Assembly: GCF_017377575.1 (NCBI RefSeq)
Contig: NZ_JAFREM010000029.1
Span: 98,368-162,367, forward strand
Source of the DNA: Candidatus Enterococcus moelleringii
GTDB lineage: Bacteria > Bacillota > Bacilli > Lactobacillales > Enterococcaceae
Direction of reading: 5' to 3'
DNA: 64,000 bases
Shown: in pieces, positions 43,650 to 52,879 of the stretch
Numbering within the stretch: position 1 is the stretch's first letter
Layout: each line of letters opens with the position of its first letter
Notes under the pieces: generated by a model
What the model was told of the DNA's origin: nothing
The model's input: the letters and a program-made list of their open reading frames with translations, nothing else
Database searches by the model: none
Position numbers and translations under genes: made by a program

Positions 43650-45965
43650 ATGGCGAAAGATGAACGATTACTAAAAAAGATAGAAGAGCTAACCGCTGAA
43701 ATGGTCCTGAAAAACAATTTAAAAGATTCTTGTGCTGATGCTACTAACTTATCTATTGATTTACACAATGATCGATCAAATATTTCACGTAAATTAAATC
43801 AGTTATTTCGAATGAACTATTTAATTAAGGTTAATGGACGACCAACATTGTACTTCTCGCGTAAAGTACTGGAAGAAACTACAAAAATATCCCATATACC
43901 AGCGAACTTCAGCAGCGTGGCAGAATTCGAGTATTTTCTTTACAACGATCATTCCGAAAAATTATATGTGGAGGATTTTACTGATTTATTGAAAAAGGTT
44001 ATTGGTTCGGGGAAAAATGAAACTTTGTCAGAAACTTATCGTCAACTATGTTTAATTCACCACTATCCAAACCATAAAATGAATCTTTTGCTTGAAGGCG
44101 AACGCGGTACTGGGAAACATTTTTTACTGTCAACTTTTGAAAAAACTATCCGTGATAGCTTGAAATTTGTAAAAGAGGCTCAAACAATTATCTTAGATGT
44201 CTACAGCAATGATGAAGAAAAACTTAACTATCTCGTACAAACGCTGTCACTAACCTCAAAAGACAAGGTACACTTAGTTTCAATCGAACATTTACATGTA
44301 CTAAGTATCGCCAATTTAGAATACTTTTTAAATTTGATATTAAGTCTACAAACGGAATCTAAATACCTGGTACAATTTGTTGTTACTAGTGAAACTTTGA
44401 GTTTGGAGAAGAAGAACCTTGTTAAAAAATATCTTCCAAATTGCATTAGGATACCCACTTTTGATGAACGAACACTAAAAGAAAAGATGATGTTTATCCT
44501 CAACTTTCTTCAACAAGAATGTGATTCCTTAAATCAATCTTTTTGTGTGTCTAAAAACATTCTTACCTGTTTATTGATTTCCAGCTACAAAAATAATTTG
44601 ACTGACCTTAGAAATGAGATCATGTATGCTTGTGCCAACGCGTATTACAATTTTACTTGTTTCCCAACTAACTCTAGTATGATTGATCTTCAGTTTAGTG
44701 ATTTGTCAGATGACTTATTGAATAATATTCCTGATGTAACAGGAGAAGCTGAAAGAGTTAAAACAGTCTTTAAAATTATTGGTGAGAGTGACTTATACTT
44801 TTTGGTTAACATTCCCCAACAGTCACTTGCTTTATTGGAATCTACTCGTGTAGAAACGAATCTTCACTTAGTTTCTGATCAGAACATTGAACGAAGGATG
44901 ACCGAATTAGTACAACAAACCCTACTTTCAAAGGAAAAATCTTTTGTTATCAACAATCAAAACTTTGATAGTCGCTTATTCGATTTTACAAATGACATAC
45001 TGGAATCTTTCTCCATCCATATCGAAAAGAAATTGATCCAATTATTAGTTCACTCAATCAGACAGTTTAGAAATAGTCGATCAAAAAAAGAATACTTATT
45101 GGATTTCCAAAGAAACAACCCTGTAATAGATCAAGCAGCAAACACAATAACTGAATATTTAAAAGATAACTACACTAATGAGAAACTAGATTTTTTCAAC
45201 TCCTACATTTATTGCTTTCTTTCAATGACAAATCGTTATGCACTTGATAACGTGGTAGTAGTTTTTATAAGTCAAGTTGAACATGTAGCATCTTCTTATA
45301 AGAGCTTTTTTGCAAAGAAATATTCCCAGTTGCATTTTCTGTCATTTTACATGGAGAATGCTTACTTAGATTTGACACAAGAAAGTTTGCTTCATTATCA
45401 AACTGAAATATTAAAACAATCCAAAGCTGCCAAAATAATTCTTATTACTGATATTGAATTACTTAAACAGTCAGGCAAGCAATTGTTTAATAAGCTTCCT
45501 AGATTACAAATTCACTACCCGTTATCCCTAATAAAAGTTGAGGAAACATGCAGTTTATTGCTTAATACTTCGAAAAAAGTTTCAAATGAGAATAATGCTG
45601 CTAGTGAGAAGCTTTCTAGCAAAGCACTATTAGAGTATTTAAACAATTCACTAATTTTCTTGAATCCAGAAAAAGCTTTTACTCTGCTTACTCAAGTTCT
45701 TACTAGTATTTGCCAAAAGTTAGACATAGATATTGACGATGAATTGACTCTACATTTTGTTAATCATGCAGCTTTTATGGTGGAAAGAACTATCCGTAAT
45801 GAAACTTTACCCTATAAAAGTAAAAAAGAAAGTACTGAAGAATATGCTAGGATTTATCAAGTTGTCAAAACAGAACTTGAGCTTTTGAATAACGTTTTTG
45901 CTATTACAATCCCCCAAAACGAACTTGCTTTTACATCAGAAATTTTCTATAAATATTTTGTTTAA
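43650..45965 (+). CDS. LevR-like PTS regulator with degenerate AAA+ domain
   Basis: A 771-residue regulator, shorter than LevR (about 930). Order: N-terminal HTH (about 20-75, DRSNISRKLNQLFRMNYLIKVNGRP), an AAA+ region with Walker A GERGTGKHFLL at 150-160, a first PRD-like part (about 430-530), an EIIA-Man-like region (about 545-640, VVVVFISQVEHVASSYKSFF) and a C-terminal PRD (about 655-771, HFVNHAAFMVERTI). The GAFTGA loop needed to contact sigma-54 is not visible, the Walker B site lacks its acidic pair, and the EIIA-like part lacks the usual ATHG. It is divergent from the PTS operon and probably controls it through a vegetative promoter. Confidence 0.8.
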   Translation: MAKDERLLKKIEELTAEMVLKNNLKDSCADATNLSIDLHNDRSNISRKLNQLFRMNYLIKVNGRPTLYFSRKVLEETTKISHIPANFSSVAEFEYFLYNDHSEKLYVEDFTDLLKKVIGSGKNETLSETYRQLCLIHHYPNHKMNLLLEGERGTGKHFLLSTFEKTIRDSLKFVKEAQTIILDVYSNDEEKLNYLVQTLSLTSKDKVHLVSIEHLHVLSIANLEYFLNLILSLQTESKYLVQFVVTSETLSLEKKNLVKKYLPNCIRIPTFDERTLKEKMMFILNFLQQECDSLNQSFCVSKNILTCLLISSYKNNLTDLRNEIMYACANAYYNFTCFPTNSSMIDLQFSDLSDDLLNNIPDVTGEAERVKTVFKIIGESDLYFLVNIPQQSLALLESTRVETNLHLVSDQNIERRMTELVQQTLLSKEKSFVINNQNFDSRLFDFTNDILESFSIHIEKKLIQLLVHSIRQFRNSRSKKEYLLDFQRNNPVIDQAANTITEYLKDNYTNEKLDFFNSYIYCFLSMTNRYALDNVVVVFISQVEHVASSYKSFFAKKYSQLHFLSFYMENAYLDLTQESLLHYQTEILKQSKAAKIILITDIELLKQSGKQLFNKLPRLQIHYPLSLIKVEETCSLLLNTSKKVSNENNAASEKLSSKALLEYLNNSLIFLNPEKAFTLLTQVLTSICQKLDIDIDDELTLHFVNHAAFMVERTIRNETLPYKSKKESTEEYARIYQVVKTELELLNNVFAITIPQNELAFTSEIFYKYFV

Positions 45966-46001
45966 ACAAGCTTAAAAAATATTTATTTCGTAGTTTTAAA
46001 T

Positions 46002-46053
46002 CAAAAACAAGCCGAGTAATTCACCCATAATCACATGGCAAATTACCCGGCTT
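46002..46053. terminator. Bidirectional terminator
   Basis: AAGCCGAGTAATT / AATTACCCGGCTT (46009-46021 and 46041-46053), with GTTTTTG on the minus strand. It ends the kinase gene and probably also the LevR-like gene. Confidence 0.8.
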
Positions 46054-46057
46054 GCTA

Positions 46058-46660
46058 TTATTCTAACTTCTTCTTTAACTGCTCCATCAATCCCTCATAA
46101 TCCACTTTCGAAAAATCAGTCACATCTACTTCATACAAGGTTCCCAGCGAAAAGCTTTGATAACCTCTTGTCGTGCATCGGCTAATAAATTCATCATAGG
46201 TCAGTAGATTATCAGCTTCCTCAGGATTGACGGTTTTTCCTTGATGATATTGCCTAACAATGTGTCCTAAGTGGCGATTGTCTTTCGTATCTCGCAGCTT
46301 TTGTCGCTCAAACAGCACATCCAAGTCAGCGATTAAACGAATCGTAACGACTTGATAGGAGTAGACTTTACACAAGCAGCTGATATTCTTCTTTTGTTTG
46401 TCGCTAAATGGATAATCCGAAATCAGACTGACCTGCTGCTTGAACTGTTCTTCCATGGCCTGATAATAATCGGACCAGCTTTTTTGAATCAACTCTTCTT
46501 TTTCTTCCAACGTATCAAACCCATATTGATCCCAGTTTTTTTCTTTAAATTCATCTGGAGATAATAATTGAAACTCTGGAAAACACTCAATAATCTGCTT
46601 GGCTAAATAGGTTTTGCCAGTGCCTGGATAACCGGCTAATAAAATCAATGTTTTTTTCAT
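46058..46660 (-). CDS. Small P-loop kinase-like protein
   Basis: A 200-residue P-loop protein: LILLAGYPGTGKTYLAKQI (Walker A) at the start, then an AAA_33/zeta-like kinase layout with FERQKLRDTKDNRHLGHIVRQYH as a possible lid region. It could phosphorylate a sugar or small molecule. It closes the second PTS operon after the GntR gene. ATG 46660 has AAGGGG nine bases upstream; ATG 46669 is too close to that site. Confidence 0.7.
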   Translation of the reverse strand: MKKTLILLAGYPGTGKTYLAKQIIECFPEFQLLSPDEFKEKNWDQYGFDTLEEKEELIQKSWSDYYQAMEEQFKQQVSLISDYPFSDKQKKNISCLCKVYSYQVVTIRLIADLDVLFERQKLRDTKDNRHLGHIVRQYHQGKTVNPEEADNLLTYDEFISRCTTRGYQSFSLGTLYEVDVTDFSKVDYEGLMEQLKKKLE

Positions 46661-46673
46661 CACATTCATCCCC

Positions 46674-47405
46674 TTAAATGGTCAACTCGATTTCCAAGTG
46701 ATACTTCTCTGCAATATAGTAGGTGTCCACGTATTCTCGGGGATGATCCTCCACATCAAAAGAGACGCGTTTGATATGAAGGAGAGGACTGCCTGCTTCA
46801 ACTTTCAATAGCAGGCTCAACTTTTCGTCGGCAATAATTGAATAAATTTCTTGCCGAGCATACGCCCACTGAATGTTATAGGTTTTCTTCAAAAATACTC
46901 GCAACGATTCTTTCGAAAAATCCCGTTGCAGGATTGCTGGAACGTAAGACTTCTCGAAATAATTAATCTCCAGATAAAAAGGTTCCTCATCGCCATACCG
47001 AAGGCGCTGAAGGCAAATCAATTCAGTGCCTGCTTCAAGATTTAAAATAGCAGCGATATCCGTTGGTGCTGGAATGGTCTCAAAGCTGATTAATTTCTTT
47101 TGCGAGACAACGCTGGCCTGCTGAATTTTCCGGGTGTAATTAACAACTCGATGGGGGGAATGCTTTGGGCGAGTGGAAACAACCACTGTGCCCAAGCCCC
47201 TTTTCTTTTTCACGAAGCCATCATTTGCCAGCATCTCCATCGCTTTGCGGGCGGTAGCTCGGCTGACATGATAGGTTTTCATCAATTCACTTTCTGAAGG
47301 AATCAGATCGCCAATGACATAAGTTCCGTTGCTGATTCCTTGAAACAATAAATCGTACAATTGATAATACAATTGCTCCCGACCATTGAAATCTAACTCT
47401 GCCAT
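46674..47405 (-). CDS. GntR-family regulator with UTRA domain
   Basis: A 243-residue HutC/UTRA-type repressor: N-terminal GntR HTH (GDLIPSESELMKTYHVSRATARKAMEML) and a ligand-binding UTRA part (about 85-240). It lies inside the PTS operon it probably represses, by binding a sugar phosphate. AGGAGG precedes ATG 47405. The palindrome AATATACGTATATT at 52689-52702 is a plausible operator. Confidence 0.9.
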   Translation of the reverse strand: MAELDFNGREQLYYQLYDLLFQGISNGTYVIGDLIPSESELMKTYHVSRATARKAMEMLANDGFVKKKRGLGTVVVSTRPKHSPHRVVNYTRKIQQASVVSQKKLISFETIPAPTDIAAILNLEAGTELICLQRLRYGDEEPFYLEINYFEKSYVPAILQRDFSKESLRVFLKKTYNIQWAYARQEIYSIIADEKLSLLLKVEAGSPLLHIKRVSFDVEDHPREYVDTYYIAEKYHLEIELTI

Positions 47406-47423
47406 ACTACCGCCTCCTGTCTG

Positions 47424-48188
47424 CTAGTCCATCCACTCTCCGCCAACTAGATTAATCGACTGACCGGTTAAATAGCTGGATTGATCGGTAACTAAAAAGA
47501 CAGCGGCATTAATGACGTCTTGCAAATCCACCAAACGATGCATCGGAATGTTGCCTTTGAAATAGTCCATGACTTCTTCCGGATCAAGATTACGTTTTTT
47601 GGCATACTGATGCTTCAATTTTTCCCACATTTCGGTATAAACAATTCCTGGACAAATCGAATTGACACGAATATTTTGATCAGCAAATTCTTTGGCAATC
47701 GATTGGGTCAGACCTTGTACCCCAAATTTACTAGCACAATAAATGGTTTGCCATGAGCTGGCTTTTTTGCCGGAAAGTGAAGACATGTTCAGAATCTCTC
47801 CCCCACCGGTTTTCAACATGCGCTCAATGGCAACCTGGCAGCATAAGAAGGTGGCCTTCAAGTTGACATCCATCGTCAAATCCCACAATTCTTCACTGCT
47901 TTCCAAAAATGGTTTCATTTCGGAGACTCCTGCTGAGTTCACCCAAGTGGTCAAGGGGCCAAACTGCGCTTCCACCTCATCAACAGCCGCAGCAATTGCC
48001 TGCTTGTTTGTGACATCAACTTTATAAAAGGCTGCAGTTGGTTGGTTGATTTCAGCGACTAATGCTCGCCCTTTTTCTTCATTTAAATCAAATACTGCAA
48101 CCTTTGCTCCACGATCGACAAAAGCTTTGGCCATAGCGGCCCCCATACCGCTGCTGCCGCCGGTTATTACAATGACTTTTCCATCCAT
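47424..48188 (-). CDS. Short-chain dehydrogenase/reductase (polyol-phosphate dehydrogenase-like)
   Basis: A 254-residue classical SDR: VIVITGGSSGMGAAMAKAF (cofactor motif), NSAGVSEM, catalytic Ser in NMSSLSGKKASS and YCASK. The Asp after beta-2 (VAVFDLNEEKG) predicts NAD rather than NADP. Relatives oxidise sorbitol 6-phosphate or similar polyols. Sits between EIIB and the GntR gene. Confidence 0.88.
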   Translation of the reverse strand: MDGKVIVITGGSSGMGAAMAKAFVDRGAKVAVFDLNEEKGRALVAEINQPTAAFYKVDVTNKQAIAAAVDEVEAQFGPLTTWVNSAGVSEMKPFLESSEELWDLTMDVNLKATFLCCQVAIERMLKTGGGEILNMSSLSGKKASSWQTIYCASKFGVQGLTQSIAKEFADQNIRVNSICPGIVYTEMWEKLKHQYAKKRNLDPEEVMDYFKGNIPMHRLVDLQDVINAAVFLVTDQSSYLTGQSINLVGGEWMD

Positions 48189-48202
48189 TTTCTTTTGCTC
48201 CT

Positions 48203-48676
48203 CTAGCTCAAAAATTTAGCTACATCTGCTGGCTTGTCTTGCGGCATTACTTGAACGAACACATTCACGTTTTTAGCGATTAACTGTTTGAATTGTTCAT
48301 TTTCTTCCGGACTGGTGGAAATATTTTTATACAAGACATTACGGTCTTTTCGGGTACCCATACCGCCGACATCGACTTCTTCGATTGATATGCCATGGTC
48401 AACTAAATAGTTTAATACATCCGGACCTTTTACTAATAAAATAGTTGGCGCATCTAGACCTTGGCTGAAGAACTGTACGCCCTCTTCTTTGGTAAAAATG
48501 CCAATCGCAATTTCTTCGGGAATCGCCATTTCTAATACCTCGATCATGTATTCATCGTTGGCTGTTCCGTCATCGACAATCACTACCTGATCGGCACCTT
48601 TATTTTTAATCCATGCGGTCATAACCTGTCCATGAATCAGACGGTCATCAATTCTTGTTAATACTAAGTTTTGCAC
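48203..48676 (-). CDS. PTS mannose-family EIIB
   Basis: A 157-residue EIIB: LTRIDDRLIHGQVMTAW with the phosphorylated His near residue 15, and GGMGTRKDRNVLYKNIS. The start is GTG at 48676, inside the end of the EIIA gene (29 bp overlap), which couples the two. Confidence 0.93.
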   Translation of the reverse strand: MQNLVLTRIDDRLIHGQVMTAWIKNKGADQVVIVDDGTANDEYMIEVLEMAIPEEIAIGIFTKEEGVQFFSQGLDAPTILLVKGPDVLNYLVDHGISIEEVDVGGMGTRKDRNVLYKNISTSPEENEQFKQLIAKNVNVFVQVMPQDKPADVAKFLS

Positions 48677-49085
48677 GCTGCTTCCGCTCCCCTCGCTTGA
48701 TTACCTTACCTTGAACACCCAATGAACTTTCTTTCGTTGCTTTTTCGACTAATTCGTCCAGCGTCATCTCGTCTGAGTTACCTAATGCCAATGTCAGCAG
48801 CATCGGCATATTCATACCGGAGATTAGCCCAATTTGAAAATCCTTTGCCAGATAAGCAGCGCTTTGGAAAGGTGTGCCACCGGAAATATCTGATAAGATA
48901 ATGTAGCCTTTTTCCTTGTCCATTTCGCTTAATACTTGTGTCAATTTCTCGCGATAGCTTTCGGGTGATTCGCCGGGAATTAGCGGCACTGCGCTAATTC
49001 CAAACGTATCTCCAGCAATCATTTCCAGACTTTTCAGCAAGCCGACACAAAATTCTCCGTGACTGACTAATACAATATTGCTCAT
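48648..49085 (-). CDS. PTS mannose-family EIIA
   Basis: A 145-residue EIIA: IVLVSHGEFCVGLLKSLEMIAG with the phosphorylated His near residue 9, and IILSDISGGTPFQSAAYL. It hands phosphate to the overlapping EIIB. The C-terminus is basic (KRGERKQRAK) where it overlaps the EIIB gene. Confidence 0.92.
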   Translation of the reverse strand: MSNIVLVSHGEFCVGLLKSLEMIAGDTFGISAVPLIPGESPESYREKLTQVLSEMDKEKGYIILSDISGGTPFQSAAYLAKDFQIGLISGMNMPMLLTLALGNSDEMTLDELVEKATKESSLGVQGKVIKRGERKQRAKLSINKN

Positions 49086-49102
49086 ACCTTCACCTCAATT
49101 GA

Positions 49103-50752
49103 TTAGGCTGCGTAGCCTAATATTCCTAAATAGAATCCTAAAATGCCGACTACAAAGATAGCCACAATAATCCAAACCGTACTAATTTTGCGTTTCAACA
49201 TCCACCAAACCAGCAAAGTAATCCCTAATGGAATCAAACCAGGTGCCAAAGAATCCAAAACATCTTGAATTTTTGTGACTCCTTCTCCTACAGTCACTGC
49301 CAGCGGGGTGTTTACCGCTACCCGAGTTGCCGCCATCGAACCGACTACCATTAACCCCACGATACTAAATGAGTTTATAATGCGATCAATCGTGCCATTT
49401 TTCAAAATTTTCAATAGCGAATTTTTCCCTTGTTTATAACCTGTCATAAACATAAAGTAACCGCAACCAAAAATCAATGCTTCAAACACCACAAAGGACA
49501 AGATCGGACCTAAGTAACTGCCGTCCAACGCCATCGAACAACCAATCCCGAAAATGATTGGGAACAAGATTCCTTGCATGACCGTATCACCAATTCCGGC
49601 AACGGGTCCCATTAATCCGGTACGAACTGCGTTAATATCTTTTTCTTGTACATCTTCACCGTTTGCTCGAGCTTCTTCCATTGAGCAAGCAATCCCATTG
49701 ATAATTGGTCCAATCGTAAATACTTCAGAATTGTAGAAGACCATGTATTTGCGCAATTCTCTTACTCGTTCTTCGTTTGTATCATACAACGCGCGAATCG
49801 GCGTAATCATTAAGTTGGCTGCCCCTAACGCTTGCAGGCGTTCATAGTTGTAGCAAGCTTCGGTACTAGTGGTCCATAACCAGGTTTTAACCAAGGTATT
49901 TTTCGACAATTTCTTTTGATATTCAACCACAGGTGCTGCTTCAGCTTCTTTTGCCACTTCAACTGTTTTGACTTCTTTCGTAACCGATAAGCGTTTGACT
50001 TTTTTCTTTTCGGGTTGTTCGCTGCCTTTATTGGAATTCAAGTACATCACAAGGGCAATAATTGCTGAGAAAATCGAGATGGCTGTTAAGCTTAAGCCGG
50101 AATAAACGGTTAAGAAAAAGCCGCCGAAGAACCAAGGAATCAAATTCCGTTTGCCTAGATAATTTAATAGCATCGCAATCCCAAGTGCTGGCATGATGCC
50201 GCCCACTACTTCTAAGGCACTGATGACATTTTCAGGTACAAAATTAATCAGCTGTTGTGCCCAGCTGCTGCCAGAGTAGACCAACAGGAAGGCTGGAATT
50301 CCATATAATAGAAAGGCCATACAAAAGGATGGCACAAAGTTCATCAAACGAACACCGCTTAGGTTACCTTTGTCTAATAACTTGTCGGCTTGGTGAATCC
50401 AGGCTGCGTTGACTGTCATATATACTTGATTCAATAATAGCCCTAACATACTAAATGGAATGGCAAAGGTTACTGCCATAGTAGGATCAGAATCGGATAA
50501 AATCGTCATGGCTGTACCGAAAATCCCGGCAACAATCGTGTTGCTGGGCATGGTGCCGCCGGCGGAGATCCATCCTAAGTAAATCAACTGAATATTGGCC
50601 CCCGCCAACATCCCCGTCATCGGATCACCCATAAAAATACCAACTAAAAATCCGGTTGTCAGTGGATAAACCAAACATTTTGTTACTGGACCAAAGAACC
50701 ACCACTGACCCATTGTCGCTAATAATGCAACTAAAATTGCTGATACGATCAT
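49103..50752 (-). CDS. PTS mannose-family EIIC-EIID fusion
   Basis: A 549-residue fusion. Residues 1-245 are EIIC (GDPMTGMLAGANIQLIYLGWISAGGTMPSNTIVAGIFG). Residues about 245-285 are a charged linker with many Lys and Glu. Residues about 285-549 are EIID (WLWTTSTEACYNYERLQALG, TGLMGPVAGIGDTVMQG). The two membrane proteins are separate genes in the other two systems in this window. The fusion fixes their ratio at one to one. AAGGAGG precedes ATG 50752. Confidence 0.93.
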   Translation of the reverse strand: MIVSAILVALLATMGQWWFFGPVTKCLVYPLTTGFLVGIFMGDPMTGMLAGANIQLIYLGWISAGGTMPSNTIVAGIFGTAMTILSDSDPTMAVTFAIPFSMLGLLLNQVYMTVNAAWIHQADKLLDKGNLSGVRLMNFVPSFCMAFLLYGIPAFLLVYSGSSWAQQLINFVPENVISALEVVGGIMPALGIAMLLNYLGKRNLIPWFFGGFFLTVYSGLSLTAISIFSAIIALVMYLNSNKGSEQPEKKKVKRLSVTKEVKTVEVAKEAEAAPVVEYQKKLSKNTLVKTWLWTTSTEACYNYERLQALGAANLMITPIRALYDTNEERVRELRKYMVFYNSEVFTIGPIINGIACSMEEARANGEDVQEKDINAVRTGLMGPVAGIGDTVMQGILFPIIFGIGCSMALDGSYLGPILSFVVFEALIFGCGYFMFMTGYKQGKNSLLKILKNGTIDRIINSFSIVGLMVVGSMAATRVAVNTPLAVTVGEGVTKIQDVLDSLAPGLIPLGITLLVWWMLKRKISTVWIIVAIFVVGILGFYLGILGYAA

Positions 50753-50764
50753 CTTTTTTCCTCC

Positions 50765-51766
50765 TTAATTTCTATCTAAATAAACCATCACTTTTCCTTT
50801 TTTCGAATAATTTAAGTTTTGAAGCTCTGTCCCGATTTCTTCCAGGTTCAACTCGGCACTAATAATTTTTTCAGTGTCCAGACGACCGCTTTCCAACAAC
50901 TTGACTGCCCGAGCCGAGGTATGGGGATTTAAATAAGAAGTATAAATACTTAATTCCTTGGTGTAGGCTTCAAATTGATTAAAGCTGACTGGTTGATCCG
51001 GATCACCTAGGCCAAAAAGCAGAACCTTGCTGTTCTTCCCGGCGATTTTGATGGCCTGTTCCATGGTGCTTTTCAAGCCGATGCATTCTATCACATAATC
51101 GATATTTTCTGCTTGGCTGATCGCTTCGATCTCCTGGTCGCTTACCGCCTGATCAGCCCCTAACTCCAAGGCTAATTCTCGTTTCTCGGCTTCACGTTCC
51201 ACCACGATAATTCTCCCGGCACCCGCCAAGTAGATCAGCTGCAGCATCAAAGAACCAATTGCTCCCATGCCATACATGACGACGGTTTTGCCGCTTTCGA
51301 TCTGAATCAAATCCATCCCGTGAATCGCACAGGATAAAGGCTCAGTGAAGGCTGCGGTTTTTAAATCCAATGAATCCTTAATAGGATAAACATTTTGCTC
51401 CGGCGGATATACGTATTCGGCGAAGCCTTTTGCTACGCCATGGCGTGTTAGACAAAAATTCGGGTGGCCTTGCTGACACCATTTACATTTTCCGCAACCG
51501 TAGCTAGGATCACAGGCTACACGATCCCCAGGTTGAAAGTATTCACATTCTGGTCCTACTGATTCAACTACTCCCGAACATTCGTGGCCTAAGATAATCG
51601 GTGGAATGACCACACTAGCACCGTTTTTCCCTTGGAATTTATGAACATCGGTCCCACATAAGCCGCACCAAGCTACTCGGATCTTCACTTCATCTTCAAT
51701 TGGTTCTCGATCAGGAATATCTCTGACTTCGTAGGTATAATCACCTACATAATATCCAGCTTTCAT
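50765..51766 (-). CDS. Zn-dependent sorbitol/butanediol-type dehydrogenase
   Basis: A 333-residue MDR dehydrogenase: catalytic zinc ligands in CGLCGTDVHKF and GHECSGVVE, structural zinc Cys in YGCGKCKWCQQGHPNFC, NAD-binding VVMYGMGAIGSLMLQLI. It should oxidise a polyol or its phosphate. ATG 51766 has GAGGG six bases upstream and is preferred over ATG 51772, which abuts that site. Confidence 0.9.
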   Translation of the reverse strand: MKAGYYVGDYTYEVRDIPDREPIEDEVKIRVAWCGLCGTDVHKFQGKNGASVVIPPIILGHECSGVVESVGPECEYFQPGDRVACDPSYGCGKCKWCQQGHPNFCLTRHGVAKGFAEYVYPPEQNVYPIKDSLDLKTAAFTEPLSCAIHGMDLIQIESGKTVVMYGMGAIGSLMLQLIYLAGAGRIIVVEREAEKRELALELGADQAVSDQEIEAISQAENIDYVIECIGLKSTMEQAIKIAGKNSKVLLFGLGDPDQPVSFNQFEAYTKELSIYTSYLNPHTSARAVKLLESGRLDTEKIISAELNLEEIGTELQNLNYSKKGKVMVYLDRN

Positions 51767-51775
51767 ATCCATCCC

Positions 51776-52624
51776 TCAATTATCTAAATTTTTGAATAAT
51801 TGAATCTTCCGTTCGACAATTGCTTGAATTGCATCTAAACATGGCATCACATTGTCCCGATTGGAGACATTTTCTTTGTTTGCTCCATAGCAGTCTTTGG
51901 ATTTTTTATTCCAGCCGACTAACAATTCGGTTCCTACATTGAATTTGCGGATACCTAAATCAATGACTCGTTTCACATCTTCATCTTTGACGCCGGTTCC
52001 GCCGTGAATGACTAAAGGAACGTCAACGGCCTGCTGAATTTTTTCCAACTGCTCAAAGCTGATTTCGGTTTTTGATTTGTATTGTCCATGATTGGTGCCG
52101 ATTGCCACCGCTAATGCATCAATACCGGTCGCTTCAACAAATCGAACCGCATCTTCGGGATCAGTATAAAAGACTTCATCTTGGGTAACGACGATGCCGT
52201 CCTCTGTTCCACCTACAGTTCCTAATTCAGCTTCAACACTTACGCCATATTCCTTGGCAAAATTCACTACCTGTTGTGTGCCTAAAATATTTTCTTTAAA
52301 TGGTAGTGAAGAGCCGTCAAACATGACTGAACTGTAGCCCGCCAAAATGGCTTTACGAATTTCACCAAAATCTTTGGCATGATCCAAATGCAAGACAACA
52401 TCTACACCATACTCGTCTGCCATCGATTTACAAACAGCGACCAAATTTCGGTGGCCGACATAATTTGCCGTTCCACAGCTGGTTTGAATAATCACCGGTG
52501 TCTTTTGCTTTTCTGCTCCTTTGATAATGGCTGGCAGCATTTCCAGGTTATGGGTATTAAATGCTCCGACTGCCATATTCAACTTATCTGCTTGACTCAA
52601 AACCTCTTTCAACGTTACGTACAT
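51776..52624 (-). CDS. Class II fructose/tagatose-bisphosphate aldolase family protein
   Basis: A 282-residue class II aldolase: VVLHLDHAKDFGEI, SVEAELGTVGGTEDG, GTNHGQYKSK and VIHGGTGVKDEDV carry the zinc and phosphate residues. First gene of the second mannose-family operon. With the PfkB kinase across the divergent promoter it makes a kinase-aldolase route to triose phosphates. Confidence 0.9.
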   Translation of the reverse strand: MYVTLKEVLSQADKLNMAVGAFNTHNLEMLPAIIKGAEKQKTPVIIQTSCGTANYVGHRNLVAVCKSMADEYGVDVVLHLDHAKDFGEIRKAILAGYSSVMFDGSSLPFKENILGTQQVVNFAKEYGVSVEAELGTVGGTEDGIVVTQDEVFYTDPEDAVRFVEATGIDALAVAIGTNHGQYKSKTEISFEQLEKIQQAVDVPLVIHGGTGVKDEDVKRVIDLGIRKFNVGTELLVGWNKKSKDCYGANKENVSNRDNVMPCLDAIQAIVERKIQLFKNLDN

Positions 52625-52651
52625 GAATCTTCCTCCTCTTAGAGTGGTGCG

Positions 52652-52702
52652 CCATTTTAGCCGGGCCCGGCCAAAAATGGAATATCATAATATACGTATA
52701 TT
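52652..52702 (-). promoter_or_regulatory. Operator-like palindromes and GC-rich hairpin in the second PTS leader
   Basis: AATATACGTATATT (52689-52702) is a perfect 14 bp palindrome of the kind bound by GntR/UTRA regulators. Closer to the gene, CCATTTT-A-GCCGGGCCCGGC-C-AAAAATGG (52652-52680) forms a strong GC-rich hairpin just ahead of the aldolase ribosome site, without a T tail. Confidence 0.55.
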
Positions 52703-52879
52703 TGATTCATCTTCATCATAGCTTGAACAAAAAGTGAATACTATAGCCTCACCAGGAAAACCTTTACAGAAAAAAGTGCAAAACAAGTGTATCTTGAAAA
52801 TCTATCCATGGTAAAATATGAGAAAATGAAGTTCATCAAAACAATACAGCAACTATTTTGATGATGAGGGAGGATTCCC

